Positions 8,589 through 17,632 of a stretch of 64,000 nt of DNA are shown piece by piece. Positions within the stretch are counted from its first letter, which is position 1. Each line of letters opens with the position of its first letter. Source of the stretch: Pseudaquabacterium terrae (GTDB taxonomy: Bacteria; Pseudomonadota; Gammaproteobacteria; Burkholderiales; Burkholderiaceae_C); the NCBI RefSeq assembly GCF_013266755.1, contig NZ_JABRWJ010000003.1, positions 1 through 64,000 of the forward strand. Direction: 5' to 3'. A model generated the notes under the pieces. It worked only from the letters and a program-made list of their open reading frames with translations. It was not told the origin of the DNA and ran no database searches. The translations under genes were made by a program, and so were the position numbers.

Positions 8589-10109
8589 TCAGCCGTTGCG
8601 TGCCACCCACTCGACCAGCGCGTCCAGCGAGGGTGTCGCCCGTTGCGCTTCGGGGTGGTTGACGAGCGCGGCCAGCGCATAGGTGCGCCCGCTGGTGGTC
8701 TTGACATAGCCGGCGAGCGCCCGGGTATCGAGCAGCGTGCCGGTCTTCAGGAAGGCCGAGCCGGTGGCCTTGCCGCTGGTCATGCGGTGGGCGAGCGTGC
8801 CGTCGACGCCAGCGATCGGCAGCGAATCGATGAAGGCCTGCGCCTGGTTCGACGCCCAGGCGCGACGCAGCAGCTGCACCAGTGCGCGCGGCTTGCCGCG
8901 CTCGCCGCGCGACAGGCCGGAGCCGTTCTCCAGCGAGATGTCGCCCGGTTGAAGGCCCTGGCGCAACAGCCATTCGTCGACGCGCTGGCGCGCCTCGGCC
9001 AGCGTCGCGGCGCGCATCGGGAAGCCGCGCACCAATGACAGCATCAGGTTGCGCGCGCCCAGGTTGTCGCTGGACTTGTTGATCTCGCGGATCACCTGCG
9101 GCAGCGGCTCCGACAGGTGGACCGAATGCGGCAGCACCGCCTCGCCGTCGGCGCCCAGCGGCAGCAGCGAAGCGCGATCCGGCAGTCGCTTGTCGATCAC
9201 GCGACCGCGCAGCCGGCCGCCGGCCTGCTGCCACAGGCCCTCGACGGCTCGCACCGTGAATTCATCGTGCGACAGCGGCGCCAGCGTCAGCGCGCGCGAG
9301 CCGCAGCCGGCGGACCAGCGGCCGCGCAGCGCCAGCGTCGGCGCGACGCCGGGCGCCGACGCCGCCTGCGCCCACACGGCGCAGCCGGCTTCGGCGCTCA
9401 GCTCGTTGACCAGTTTCAGCCCGGCCAGCGGCGGCGTCAGCTGCACCAGCGGCTTGCCGCGTGCGACGGCCTGGACGTTGACGTGCAGCACGCCTTCGTC
9501 GAGCGTCAGCGCATCGGGCCGCACGTGATGCGGCCGGTCCGTCGCCGGCGGCGGGGTGTTCGAGTGGTCGTCCTCGCGCAGCCGGAAAGCGAAGCGGTCG
9601 AGCACGACATTGCCCCAGATCTCGCGCAGCCCCTGGCGCTGCATGCGCTCGAACCAGGCCAGCAGATCCGTCGAACGCAGCCGCGAATCACCGCCGCCGA
9701 CGATCAGCAGGTCGCCGAGCAGGCGGCCATCGGAGGACAGCGGCCCGCCGAGGAAAGCGTAGGTGCGCCAGCGGTAGTGCGCGCCCAGCAGATCGAGTGC
9801 CGCGAGCGCGGTGATCACCTTGGCCGTCGAGGCGAGCTGATACGGCTCGTCGGCATTCAGCGAGGCGAGCGGCTGGCCGCGGCCGCTGACCTCCTCGATC
9901 TGAACGCCGAAGCTGCTGGCCGGCAGCCCCGCGCCGGCGATCAGCGCGCGCAGCGCCGGCGGCAGGTCGCTCCAGTCGCCCGTCTTCTTCTGGGGTGCGA
10001 TGGCCGCTTCCGCAGCCATCGGGACACCGGCCGCGGCCCACGCCGCGGCGTGCCGCAGCCAGCGGCGGCGGCCGTGATCGGGATCAGCACTCGCAGAACG
10101 GCATGACAC
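8589..10109 (-). CDS. dacB: D-alanyl-D-alanine carboxypeptidase/endopeptidase (PBP4 type, peptidase S13)
   Basis: Trims or cleaves peptidoglycan peptide cross-links in the periplasm. 506 residues from a GTG start, with the three active-site boxes in S13 order: STAK (94-97), SDN (347-349) and KTG (455-457). The insert between the first two boxes is about 250 residues, typical of PBP4 and much longer than in other penicillin-binding proteins. The N-terminus has GRRRWLRH followed by an alanine-rich stretch ending MAAEA, a secretion signal that might be Tat-dependent. It is a single gene whose 3' end faces the terminator hairpin at 8543-8562. Confidence 0.93.
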   Translation of the reverse strand: MSCRSASADPDHGRRRWLRHAAAWAAAGVPMAAEAAIAPQKKTGDWSDLPPALRALIAGAGLPASSFGVQIEEVSGRGQPLASLNADEPYQLASTAKVITALAALDLLGAHYRWRTYAFLGGPLSSDGRLLGDLLIVGGGDSRLRSTDLLAWFERMQRQGLREIWGNVVLDRFAFRLREDDHSNTPPPATDRPHHVRPDALTLDEGVLHVNVQAVARGKPLVQLTPPLAGLKLVNELSAEAGCAVWAQAASAPGVAPTLALRGRWSAGCGSRALTLAPLSHDEFTVRAVEGLWQQAGGRLRGRVIDKRLPDRASLLPLGADGEAVLPHSVHLSEPLPQVIREINKSSDNLGARNLMLSLVRGFPMRAATLAEARQRVDEWLLRQGLQPGDISLENGSGLSRGERGKPRALVQLLRRAWASNQAQAFIDSLPIAGVDGTLAHRMTSGKATGSAFLKTGTLLDTRALAGYVKTTSGRTYALAALVNHPEAQRATPSLDALVEWVARNG

Positions 10110-10223
10110 CCCTCGAGACTAGGGGCGCAGGGCGGCGGCGCTCAATGGAACAAAGCCACGTCGCGCCCGCTATTCGCGGCGCCCCCCTAGGAGGAAGGCG
10201 CCGCGCAGCCCAGCTCGGACTAC

Positions 10224-11330
10224 TCAGCCGGCCCGCTTGCGCCGGCGCGCGCCCAGCAGCGCGGCCGCGGCGACGCCCACCAGCGCCAGCGAGCCCGGCT
10301 CCGGGATGATCTGGATCGCGCCGTTGGTGACCTGTTCGAGGTAGTCGGCATACGACGCCAGCACGATGCCGCCGCTGAAGGTGCCGAAACTGCCGGCGAT
10401 CTGGCCGTCGAAGAGCGTGCCGCCGAAGGTGTTGTTGGCGTACAGGAAGTATTCGCCGTCCATGAAGACGAAGCTCGGCCCGCCGGAGTCGCCACCGCCC
10501 AGGCCCGCTTCCTTGTCGTTCGGCAGGACCTGCGTGCAGGTGCCGAAGAAGTCGCAGAACACGTCCAGGCCATTGCCATCGAAGTCCGCATACCAGACCT
10601 CCTGCGGGCCGGCGACGAATCCCTGCTCGTCATCCAGGTCGTACAGGTCCATCACGTTCATGCCGACCCGCTTGATGCGGAAGTTCGGACCGACCGTGAA
10701 GCCATCAGGACCGGTGCCGGAGGTGCCGTAGCCGACCATCGTGATCAGCTGGCCGTTGTTGACCGTGTCCGGGTTCAACATGCGGTAGATCGCCGCCGTG
10801 TCGGGCGCATCCGCGTTCATGTGGACGACGGCGACGTCGTCGTTGACGCAGAAGCTGTTGACGCCCGGAGGGCAGTTGCCGAAGCCCTTGTAGTTCGGGT
10901 TGATCGACACCTTGTCGGCGGTGACGATGGCCCGGCCCGGGTCGCCCGGATTGGGCTGCGAATTGAACACCACGCGCACGTCGTTGCCGGGCGCATTGAT
11001 GTCGATCACCGTGCCGTTGCCGTCGCTGTCCACGCAGTGGCCGGCGGTGACGACGTCACGCTTCGAGACCAGCGCTCCGGAGCAGATGAACGAGTCGCCG
11101 TTGGCGTAGCGGATGTTGATGCTGACGACGCCGGAGAAGGGCGAGGTCGGCAGGTTGGCATCGACGCGCGCTGCGGGCGAATCCGGCGGCGCGCCGGCGA
11201 CGATCAGCGGCGTGTACGACGCACCGGGAAGCAGGCCCGCGTGAGCGGGCCCGGATGCAAAGGCCCCGAGCATCCACGGCAACACCGCCGCGGCAACACG
11301 GGTGACTTGGACCAGCAGCTTGCGTTTCAT
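10224..11330 (-). CDS. trypsin-like serine protease with PEP-CTERM anchor
   Basis: 368 residues from ATG 11330 (MKRKLL); the frame stays open upstream to 11453, but the signal peptide starts here. Signal peptide 1-31 ends PAHA. The S1 catalytic triad is visible: H98 in TAGHC, D164 or D165 in NDDVAVV, S282 in GDSGGP. Cysteines 83/99 and 153/161 could form disulfides. The last 27 residues are a PEP-CTERM signal (IPEPGSLALV, hydrophobic helix, RRRKR), so an exosortase should process it and deliver it to the surface or matrix. No exosortase is in the window. The gene is divergent from trmB. Confidence 0.9.
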   Translation of the reverse strand: MKRKLLVQVTRVAAAVLPWMLGAFASGPAHAGLLPGASYTPLIVAGAPPDSPAARVDANLPTSPFSGVVSINIRYANGDSFICSGALVSKRDVVTAGHCVDSDGNGTVIDINAPGNDVRVVFNSQPNPGDPGRAIVTADKVSINPNYKGFGNCPPGVNSFCVNDDVAVVHMNADAPDTAAIYRMLNPDTVNNGQLITMVGYGTSGTGPDGFTVGPNFRIKRVGMNVMDLYDLDDEQGFVAGPQEVWYADFDGNGLDVFCDFFGTCTQVLPNDKEAGLGGGDSGGPSFVFMDGEYFLYANNTFGGTLFDGQIAGSFGTFSGGIVLASYADYLEQVTNGAIQIIPEPGSLALVGVAAAALLGARRRKRAG

Positions 11331-11527
11331 CTGGAAGACCCCAAAAAGATTTAGTAACGAGTGCAATCTCGTGCCCGGCTTCAAGCAGGTTCTGTTCCTC
11401 GGCGCTAAGTCCTTGATGGGCTTGAGTGTTGGTCGTGTCTGGGCGTGGTGCAAGGGGCGCCTGTGTATGCACCCCCGACACCGGGTTCTTACTTAATCGA
11501 TGGAACCAGAATGCACAATTCCGAGCC

Positions 11528-12226
11528 ATGAATGCCGAACATCCCTCGAGCCCCGAGCGCCCGCAGCGACCGATCCGCAGCTTCGTGCTGCGCGCCGGCC
11601 GCATGGGCACCGGCCAGCAGCGCGCGCTGCTCGAGCTCGGTCCCCGCTTCGTGCTGCCGTTCGAACCGCGGCCGCTGGACGCACCAGCGGCGTTCGGCCG
11701 CCGCGCCCCCTTGGTGCTGGAGATCGGCTTCGGCATGGGCGATGCGACGGCGCAAATCGCCGCGGCCCAGCCGCAGACGGACTTCCTCGGCGTCGAAGTC
11801 CACGAGCCCGGTGTCGGCGCGCTGCTCAAGCAGATCGGCGACCGCGGGCTGAGCAATCTGCGCATCGTCCAACACGACGCGGTCGAGGTGCTGCAGCAGA
11901 TGATCGCCCCCGCGACGCTGGCCGGCGTGCACGTCTACTTCCCCGATCCCTGGCACAAGAAGCGGCATCACAAGCGACGGCTGATCCAGCCGGCGTTCGT
12001 CGACCTGCTGGCATCACGCCTGGCGCCCGGCGCCTACCTGCACTGCGCGACCGACTGGCAGGACTATGCGCAGCAGATGCTCGAAGTGCTGAGCGCCTGC
12101 CCGGCGCTGGCCAACACGGCAACGGCCTATGCCGAGCGCCCGGACTGGCGGCCGCTGACCAAGTTCGAGGCCCGCGGCCAGCGCCTGGGCCACGGCGTGT
12201 GGGACCTGCTCTTCACCCGGCGCTGA
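11528..12226 (+). CDS. trmB: tRNA (guanine-N7)-methyltransferase
   Basis: Makes m7G46 in tRNA using S-adenosylmethionine. 232 residues from ATG 11528 (MNAEHP); upstream in-frame codons to 11426 fall in a leader that does not look coding. The SAM-binding motif [10 protein letters not shown] lies at 63-72, and the family signature [14 protein letters not shown] follows near 145. The C-terminal [17 protein letters not shown] is the conserved TrmB ending. The gene converges with uppP with 16 bases between stop codons. Confidence 0.95.
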   Translation: MNAEHPSSPERPQRPIRSFVLRAGRMGTGQQRALLELGPRFVLPFEPRPLDAPAAFGRRAPLVLEIGFGMGDATAQIAAAQPQTDFLGVEVHEPGVGALLKQIGDRGLSNLRIVQHDAVEVLQQMIAPATLAGVHVYFPDPWHKKRHHKRRLIQPAFVDLLASRLAPGAYLHCATDWQDYAQQMLEVLSACPALANTATAYAERPDWRPLTKFEARGQRLGHGVWDLLFTRR

Positions 12227-12242
12227 GGCGCCGCGGATCGGA

Positions 12243-13070
12243 TCAATCCGCCCACTGCACCCAGCCGCCGAGCCAGGTCACCAGCACCACGGCGCCGAAG
12301 GCGATGCGGTACCAGGCGAAGGGCACAAAATCGTGGCTGGAGATGTAGCGCAGCAGCCAGCGCACGCAGGCCCAGGCCGACAGGAACGAGACGATGAAGC
12401 CGACCGTGAACACCGGCAGGTCGGTCAGCGCCAGCGCGTCGCGTTCCTTGTAGAGGCTGTAGGCCCCGGCGCCGACCAGCGTCGGAATTGCCAGGAAGAA
12501 GCTGAAGTCGGTCGCCGCCTTGCGCGACAGGCCGAGCAGCATGCCGCCGATGATCGTCGCGCCCGAGCGGCTGGTGCCGGGGATCATCGCCAGGCATTGC
12601 ACCAGGCCGACCTTCAGCGCATCGATGGCGCGCATGTCGTCGGCCTCGACCAGGCGCGGCGCGGCAGCCGCCGGGCGCCGCTCGGCCCACAGGATCACCA
12701 GGCCACCGAGGATGAAGGTGCTGGCGACGACCGGCGCGTTGAACAGGTGCGCCTTGATCAGCTTGCCGAACAACAGCCCGAGCGCCACCGCGGGCAGGAA
12801 GCCGATCGCCACGTTGGCGACCAGGCGCCGCGCCGCCTCGCTGCGCTGCACTTGCGTCAGCGCATCGCGCAGGCGCTGCCAGTAGACGATGATCACCGCA
12901 ACGATCGCGCCGGTCTGGATCGCGATGTCGAAGACCTTGGCCTTGGCGTCGGCGAAATCCAACAGGGAACCGGCGAGGATCAGGTGCCCGGTCGACGAGA
13001 TCGGCAGGAACTCGGTCAGGCCCTCGACCAGGCCCATGATCGCGGCCTTCAGCAACAACACGAGGTCCAC
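12243..13070 (-). CDS. uppP: undecaprenyl-diphosphatase (BacA/UppP)
   Basis: Recycles the undecaprenyl lipid carrier for cell-wall synthesis and gives bacitracin tolerance. About 275 residues with 7-8 membrane helices. The active-site motifs are present: [15 protein letters not shown] near the start and [10 protein letters not shown] in the middle. I chose GTG 13070 ([17 protein letters not shown]), because family members start at this point and GGGAGGG lies just before it. An upstream TTG at 13085 is the alternative. It is a stand-alone gene, divergent from the tetR promoter. Confidence 0.94.
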   Translation of the reverse strand: MDLVLLLKAAIMGLVEGLTEFLPISSTGHLILAGSLLDFADAKAKVFDIAIQTGAIVAVIIVYWQRLRDALTQVQRSEAARRLVANVAIGFLPAVALGLLFGKLIKAHLFNAPVVASTFILGGLVILWAERRPAAAAPRLVEADDMRAIDALKVGLVQCLAMIPGTSRSGATIIGGMLLGLSRKAATDFSFFLAIPTLVGAGAYSLYKERDALALTDLPVFTVGFIVSFLSAWACVRWLLRYISSHDFVPFAWYRIAFGAVVLVTWLGGWVQWAD

Positions 13071-13152
13071 CGACCCTCCCGGCAATCAAAGCCGCGCATG
13101 ATACCGACGGGGCATGACGGTCCCCGGCGGTGACGCGCTCGGGTTGTCGAGG

Positions 13153-13182
13153 TTGACCGCCGTACCCGTCGCGGGCTATATT
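13153..13182 (+). promoter_or_regulatory. sigma70-type promoter of the TetR gene
   Basis: TTGACC (13153-13158), an 18-bp spacer and TATATT (13177-13182) are close to consensus. The expected start is only about 15 bases before the ATG at 13206, giving a very short leader. Confidence 0.6.
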
Positions 13183-13196
13183 ACTGACCGGTCAGT
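13183..13196 (+). promoter_or_regulatory. 14-bp palindromic operator
   Basis: ACTGACCGGTCAGT is a perfect palindrome directly downstream of the -10 box. TetR-family dimers bind palindromes of this kind, and a bound dimer here would block initiation, so the gene at 13206 is probably autorepressed. Confidence 0.65.
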
Positions 13197-13205
13197 CATT
13201 AATTT

Positions 13206-13931
13206 ATGGATCCCAGCGACAACCCCATCCGCCGCCGGCGCAAGGACGCCCGCCCGCAGGAGCTGCTCGACGCGGCGCTCGAGCTCTTCGTCGAGAAAGG
13301 CTTCGCCGCCACGCGCGCCGAGGAAGTCGCCATCCGTGCCGGCGTCTCGAAGGGCACCCTGTACCTGTACTACCCGAGCAAGGAAGACCTGCTGAAGGCG
13401 GCGATCGCGCAGAACCTGTCCGAACGCCTCGCCGCCGGTGCTGCCGAGGCCGCCACGTTCCCCGGCACGCCGGGCGAGTTGCTGCGCCACATCCTCGTGC
13501 GCTGGTGGACGCAGGTCTACGACAGCCCGGCGTCGGCGGTCTTCAAGCTGGTGGTCACCGAGGTGCGCAACTTCCCGGAGATCGGCGACTACTACATCCA
13601 CGAAGTGGTCGAGCCGGCGCATGCGCTGCTCGGCGGCATCATCCAGCGCGGCATCGACAGCGGCGAGTTCCGGCCGGTCGACGTCGGCGTGGCGGTGCAC
13701 TCGCTGGTGCTGCCGATGATCATGGTCTGCCTGCACAAGCATTCGCTCGGCGCCTGCGCCGTCGAAGAGCACCACATCGACGGCCGCGACTTCATCCGCC
13801 AGCACGTCGACCTGGTGCTCAGCGGGCTGTGCCGGCATGCCACCGTCGAAGCACCGGCGCTGACATGCAATGAGAGCGGCCCGGGCAGCGGCGCACCAGC
13901 CGCAGCTCGCAGGGCCAAGGCCGCGAAATAG
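13206..13931 (+). CDS. TetR/AcrR-family transcriptional repressor
   Basis: 241 residues. Residues 14-64 are the TetR DNA-binding domain: ELLDAALELFVEKGFAAT, then AIRAGVSKGTLYLYYPSKEDL with the helix-turn-helix. The rest is a helical ligand and dimer domain (WTQVYDSPASAVFKLVVTEV) ending in an alanine-rich tail. The palindrome at 13183-13196 is its likely operator. A PCMT-like methyltransferase and a TolC-type channel follow on the same strand, which makes efflux control possible. However, no pump membrane subunit is adjacent, so the target set is unknown. Confidence 0.92.
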   Translation: MDPSDNPIRRRRKDARPQELLDAALELFVEKGFAATRAEEVAIRAGVSKGTLYLYYPSKEDLLKAAIAQNLSERLAAGAAEAATFPGTPGELLRHILVRWWTQVYDSPASAVFKLVVTEVRNFPEIGDYYIHEVVEPAHALLGGIIQRGIDSGEFRPVDVGVAVHSLVLPMIMVCLHKHSLGACAVEEHHIDGRDFIRQHVDLVLSGLCRHATVEAPALTCNESGPGSGAPAAARRAKAAK

Positions 13932-13973
13932 AATCGCCGCTTTTCGAATTTGCACTCGCAGGACACCCGCGCC

Positions 13974-14630
13974 ATGAACGTCGAACAGGCCCGCTTCAAC
14001 ATGATCGAGCAGCAGATCCGTCCGTGGGACGTGCTGGACGCCGGCGTGCTGTCGCTGCTGGCGACGCTGAAGCGCGAGGAATTCGTGCCCGCCGCCTACC
14101 GCGCGCTGGCGTTCGTCGATGCGGAAGTGCCGCTGCCCGAAGGCCAGTGCATGCTGGCGCCGAAGGTCGAGGCACGCCTGCTGCAGGAGGCGCAGGTCCT
14201 GCGCCACGAGCGTGTGCTGGAGGTCGGCACCGGCTCGGGCTTCATGGCCGCGCTGCTCGCGCACCGTGCGCAATCGGTGATCTCGCTCGAGCTGCGCCCG
14301 GCGCTGGTGCAGCTCGCGCAGGACAACCTGCGGCGGGCAGCGATCAGCAACGCCAGCGTGCGCCAGGCCGATGGCGCCGCCGGACTGGCCGCCGAAGCGC
14401 CGTTCGACGTCATCGTGCTGTCCGGCTCGGTCGAGGTGCTGCCGCAGGCGCTGCTCGACCAGCTGCGCGTCAATGGCGGCCGGCTGATCGGCATCGTCGG
14501 CACCGAGCCGGTGATGCGGGCGGTGCGCGTGACACGCCTGGGCGAGACCTCGTTCCAGACCGTCGAGCTGTTCGACACTGTCGCCGGCCGGCTGCAAGGC
14601 TTCGAAGCGCCGACGCGCTTCACGTTCTGA
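13974..14630 (+). CDS. protein-L-isoaspartate O-methyltransferase family protein
   Basis: 218 residues from ATG 13974 (MNVEQARFNM); an in-frame start at 13950 is less likely. The SAM site VLEVGTGSGF is at 81-90, and the downstream motif FDVIVLSGSVEVLP occupies the place of the usual GAA/APE box. The N-terminal MIEQQIRPWDVLD is characteristic of a PCMT-like group often found beside tolC in Burkholderiales. The canonical substrate loop is altered (PEGQCMLAPKV), so true isoaspartate repair is not certain. It lies 42 bases after the TetR gene and 146 before tolC. Confidence 0.82.
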   Translation: MNVEQARFNMIEQQIRPWDVLDAGVLSLLATLKREEFVPAAYRALAFVDAEVPLPEGQCMLAPKVEARLLQEAQVLRHERVLEVGTGSGFMAALLAHRAQSVISLELRPALVQLAQDNLRRAAISNASVRQADGAAGLAAEAPFDVIVLSGSVEVLPQALLDQLRVNGGRLIGIVGTEPVMRAVRVTRLGETSFQTVELFDTVAGRLQGFEAPTRFTF

Positions 14631-14776
14631 CGCGGCCGATGGGCCTGCAGACGCCGCAGTTCATCGCAGCCCCGACGCAGCCCGTCGCATTTCCGTTGGC
14701 GCGGATGCGGTCCTGGCCCTAAAAACGCGCCCTTGCGCCCACTCTCCCAACAACGCTTCCAATTCGAGGACCTTCG

Positions 14777-16123
14777 ATGCCCAGCCAGCACCAGCGACCC
14801 CCAGCCCCGCGCCTGCGCACGATCATCCTGGCGCTCGGCATGCTGGCGGCAGCCACGGCCCAGGCGCAAAGCCTGAAGGAGCTGTACGACGCGGCGCATG
14901 CCTATGACGCGACGTACCTGGCGGCGAAGGCGCTGGCAGATTCGGCGCAGTACAAGGCGGCGCAAGCGGAAGCGCTGCGTCGGCCGGTCGTTGCATTGGC
15001 CGGGTCGGCGACGCGAACCGAGATCGACCCGGTCGCCGGTTCGAACCTCAGCGCCAACACGGGCAAGGTCGAAGTCAACGCCAGGCATCCCTTGTTCAAC
15101 CGCGCCAACGCCGCGACGATCGACCAGGCATATCGCGCACTCGACGTGGCAAAGGCCGATCTCGAAATCGCCGAACAGGACCTGATCGTGCGCGTCTCCC
15201 AGGGCTATTTCGACGTGCTGGCGGCCCAGGACACGCTGGCCACGGCCCGGGCCAACCGCACCGGCATCAGCGAGCAACTGGCGTCCGCGAAGCGCAATTT
15301 CGAAGTCGGCACCGCGACGATCACCGACACGCGCGAAGCGCAGGCCCGCTTCGACCTGGCCACCGCGCAGGAAATCGCGGCCGATAACGACTTGCGCACC
15401 AAGCGCATCGCGTTGGACCAACTGGTCGGCCGCACCGGCATCGCGCCCAAGCCGCTGGCAGTGCCGGTCGCGCTGCCGCCGCTCGGGGCGCCCGATCCGG
15501 AGGAGTGGGTGCTTCGCGCTGACACACAGCATCCGCTGGTACGCAAGGCACGGCTCGGCCTCGACATCGCCAAGCTGGAGACCGCCAAGGCGCGCGCTGG
15601 CCACTTGCCGACGGTGGACCTGATCGGCTCCGTCGGGAATACACGCGAGACCGGCTCGGCAGCATCGATCGGCGGCGGTCGGCCCGGCACGACCCGCAAT
15701 GCGACGGTTGGCGTCCAGCTGAACTACACGCTGTATGCGGGCAACTCGATTCAGAACCGCGTCAGCGAAACGACGATCCTGGAAGAGAAGGCCCGCAACG
15801 ATCTCGAAGCGTCGCGCCGTGGTGTCGCCCAGGCCACGCGCCAGACCTTTTACGGCGCTCAATCGCTGCAAGCGCAGGTCAAGGCGCTCGAAGCCGCCGA
15901 GTCGTCGAGCAAGCTGGCGCTCGAAGCGACCCAGCTCGGCTACCGCGTCGGCGTGCGCGTGAACCTCGACGTGCTGAACGCGCAGACCCAGCTCTTCACG
16001 ACGCAGCGCGACCTGGCCAAGGCGCGCTACGACACGGTCATGACCAGCCTTCGCCTGCGCCAGGCCGCCGGCCAGCTGAACCCGCAGGACGTGCAGGCGG
16101 TCGACGCGTTGCTCGCGCGCTGA
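14777..16123 (+). CDS. tolC: TolC-family outer membrane efflux channel
   Basis: 448 residues with a signal peptide ending AQAQ (about 31). SLKELYDAAHAYDATYLAAKA is the typical first helix of TolC proteins. Two internally similar halves of long amphipathic helices follow, each with an aromatic beta-barrel strand (LIVRVSQGYFDVL; VQLNYTLYAGN). It would form the trimeric outer-membrane exit duct for RND, ABC or type I secretion pumps. No partner pump is adjacent, so it probably serves several. A rho-independent terminator follows the stop codon. Confidence 0.93.
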   Translation: MPSQHQRPPAPRLRTIILALGMLAAATAQAQSLKELYDAAHAYDATYLAAKALADSAQYKAAQAEALRRPVVALAGSATRTEIDPVAGSNLSANTGKVEVNARHPLFNRANAATIDQAYRALDVAKADLEIAEQDLIVRVSQGYFDVLAAQDTLATARANRTGISEQLASAKRNFEVGTATITDTREAQARFDLATAQEIAADNDLRTKRIALDQLVGRTGIAPKPLAVPVALPPLGAPDPEEWVLRADTQHPLVRKARLGLDIAKLETAKARAGHLPTVDLIGSVGNTRETGSAASIGGGRPGTTRNATVGVQLNYTLYAGNSIQNRVSETTILEEKARNDLEASRRGVAQATRQTFYGAQSLQAQVKALEAAESSSKLALEATQLGYRVGVRVNLDVLNAQTQLFTTQRDLAKARYDTVMTSLRLRQAAGQLNPQDVQAVDALLAR

Positions 16124-16142
16124 CCCGCTCTCGCTCCAAGCG

Positions 16143-16168
16143 AAGCGCCCGCCTCGGCGGGCGCTTTT
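16143..16168 (+). terminator. rho-independent terminator of tolC
   Basis: An 11-bp perfect stem, AAGCGCCCGCC / GGCGGGCGCTT, with a two-base turn runs into TTTT, 20 bases after the tolC stop. Confidence 0.85.
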
Positions 16169-16248
16169 CATTTCTTTGCGCTTGATCCCGATGGCGCTGC
16201 ACGATCCGACGCCGATACTGGATTCATCGGCTTCACGAGGATCCGCGC

Positions 16249-17619
16249 ATGTCCGTGAACCTGCAGGCCGCGCTCGCGGCGCATCGCTTCGGCCTCGGCG
16301 AAGCCGAGCTCGGCAGCATCGGCCGCGATGCCCGCGACTGGCTGCGCGCACAGATCGGTCCGGCCGACGTGCAGGCCGCACGCGCCGGCGACACGCTGGT
16401 CGACAGCGCCGAAGGCCTGAAGCTGCAGGTCGCGGCGCGCCGCCAAACCGACGACGGACCGCGCGCGCTGCGCGACAGCATCGCCGCGGACCTGCGCGCC
16501 CGCCTGGCCACCGCGGCGAGCACGCGGCGCCCGTTTGCCGAGCGCCTGGCACTGTTCTGGACCAACCACTTCACCGTGTCGCTCGGCAAGGGCAGCGTGC
16601 GCGGCCTCGTCGGCGCGTTCGAGCGCGAGGCGATCCGGCCGCACATCGGCGGCCGCTTCACCGAGCTGCTCAAGGCCAGCACGACCCATCCGGCGATGCT
16701 GCGCTACCTCGACAACCACCTGTCCGCCGGACCGCAGTCGCGCGTGGTGCAGCGGGTCGCGCGGCGCAGCCGCGACATGGGCGAAGGCAACACGCCGCGG
16801 CTGACCGGCCTGAACGAGAACCTCGCGCGTGAGGTGCTGGAGCTGCACACGCTGGGCGCGGCGCATGGCGCCGGCCGCTACGGCCCGTGGGGCGGCTATT
16901 CACAGGCCGACGTCACCGCGCTGGCCGCACTGCTGACCGGCTGGCGCGGCGGCCTGCCGTCGGGCCCGGTCTTCGATCCGAACTGGCATGAGCCGGGTGC
17001 CAAGACGGTGCTCGGCCGGCGCTTCGACGAAGGGCCGCAGGCGCTCGACGAGGTGCTGGCGATGCTGGTGCGCCAGCCGTCGACCGCGCGCTTCATCGCC
17101 ACCAAGCTCGCGCGCCACTTCGTCGCCGACGAACCACCGCCGGCATTGGTCGACCGCCTGGCCGAAGCCTTTGGCCGCAGCGAAGGCGATCTGCCGCGCG
17201 TCTACCAGGCCCTGCTCGATGCGCCCGAGGCCTGGACACCGCAGCCGGCGAAGCTGAAGACGCCGGAGGAATTCGTCGTCTCGGCCGCGCGCACGTTGAA
17301 GCTCGGCGAGCGCCTGGTCGCCCGCGCGCCGGACGCCGGCCTGGCCGCACTCGGCCAGCGCCTTCACAACGCGCCCTCGCCCGCCGGTTGGCCCGATCGT
17401 GCCGAGGAGTGGCTGGGCCCGGAAGCGGTGTGGCAGCGCGTCGAGTGGTCGGCGCGCCTGGGCGAGCGGCTCGGCGCGCAGGTCGATGCGCGCCAGCTCG
17501 CCGAGGCCAGCCTCGGGCCGCTGCTCGGCGCCGCGACGCGCCAGCAGATCGAACGCGCGTCCGACAGCGGCCAGGCCCTGGCGCTGCTGCTGATGGCGCC
17601 CGAGTTCCAGCGTCGATGA
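16249..17619 (+). CDS. DUF1800 family protein
   Basis: 456 residues. It matches DUF1800 by the start AALAAHRFGLGEAELGSIG, the ERLALFWTNHFTVSLGKG block, and LNENLAREVLELHTLG near 190, followed by VTALAALLTGWR. Family members are usually secreted and paired with a DUF1501 protein, as here with 13 bases between the genes. No signal peptide is visible on this one. The function is unknown; the pair is found widely in proteobacteria and planctomycetes. GAGGAT lies before the ATG. Confidence 0.92.
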   Translation: MSVNLQAALAAHRFGLGEAELGSIGRDARDWLRAQIGPADVQAARAGDTLVDSAEGLKLQVAARRQTDDGPRALRDSIAADLRARLATAASTRRPFAERLALFWTNHFTVSLGKGSVRGLVGAFEREAIRPHIGGRFTELLKASTTHPAMLRYLDNHLSAGPQSRVVQRVARRSRDMGEGNTPRLTGLNENLAREVLELHTLGAAHGAGRYGPWGGYSQADVTALAALLTGWRGGLPSGPVFDPNWHEPGAKTVLGRRFDEGPQALDEVLAMLVRQPSTARFIATKLARHFVADEPPPALVDRLAEAFGRSEGDLPRVYQALLDAPEAWTPQPAKLKTPEEFVVSAARTLKLGERLVARAPDAGLAALGQRLHNAPSPAGWPDRAEEWLGPEAVWQRVEWSARLGERLGAQVDARQLAEASLGPLLGAATRQQIERASDSGQALALLLMAPEFQRR

Positions 17620-17632
17620 ACGAGGTTCCCCC

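Noticed and set aside
11340-11390. Sigma54 promoter before the PEP-CTERM protease
   Set aside because: On the minus strand GGCACG and TTGCA are present but the spacing is one base short of the consensus.
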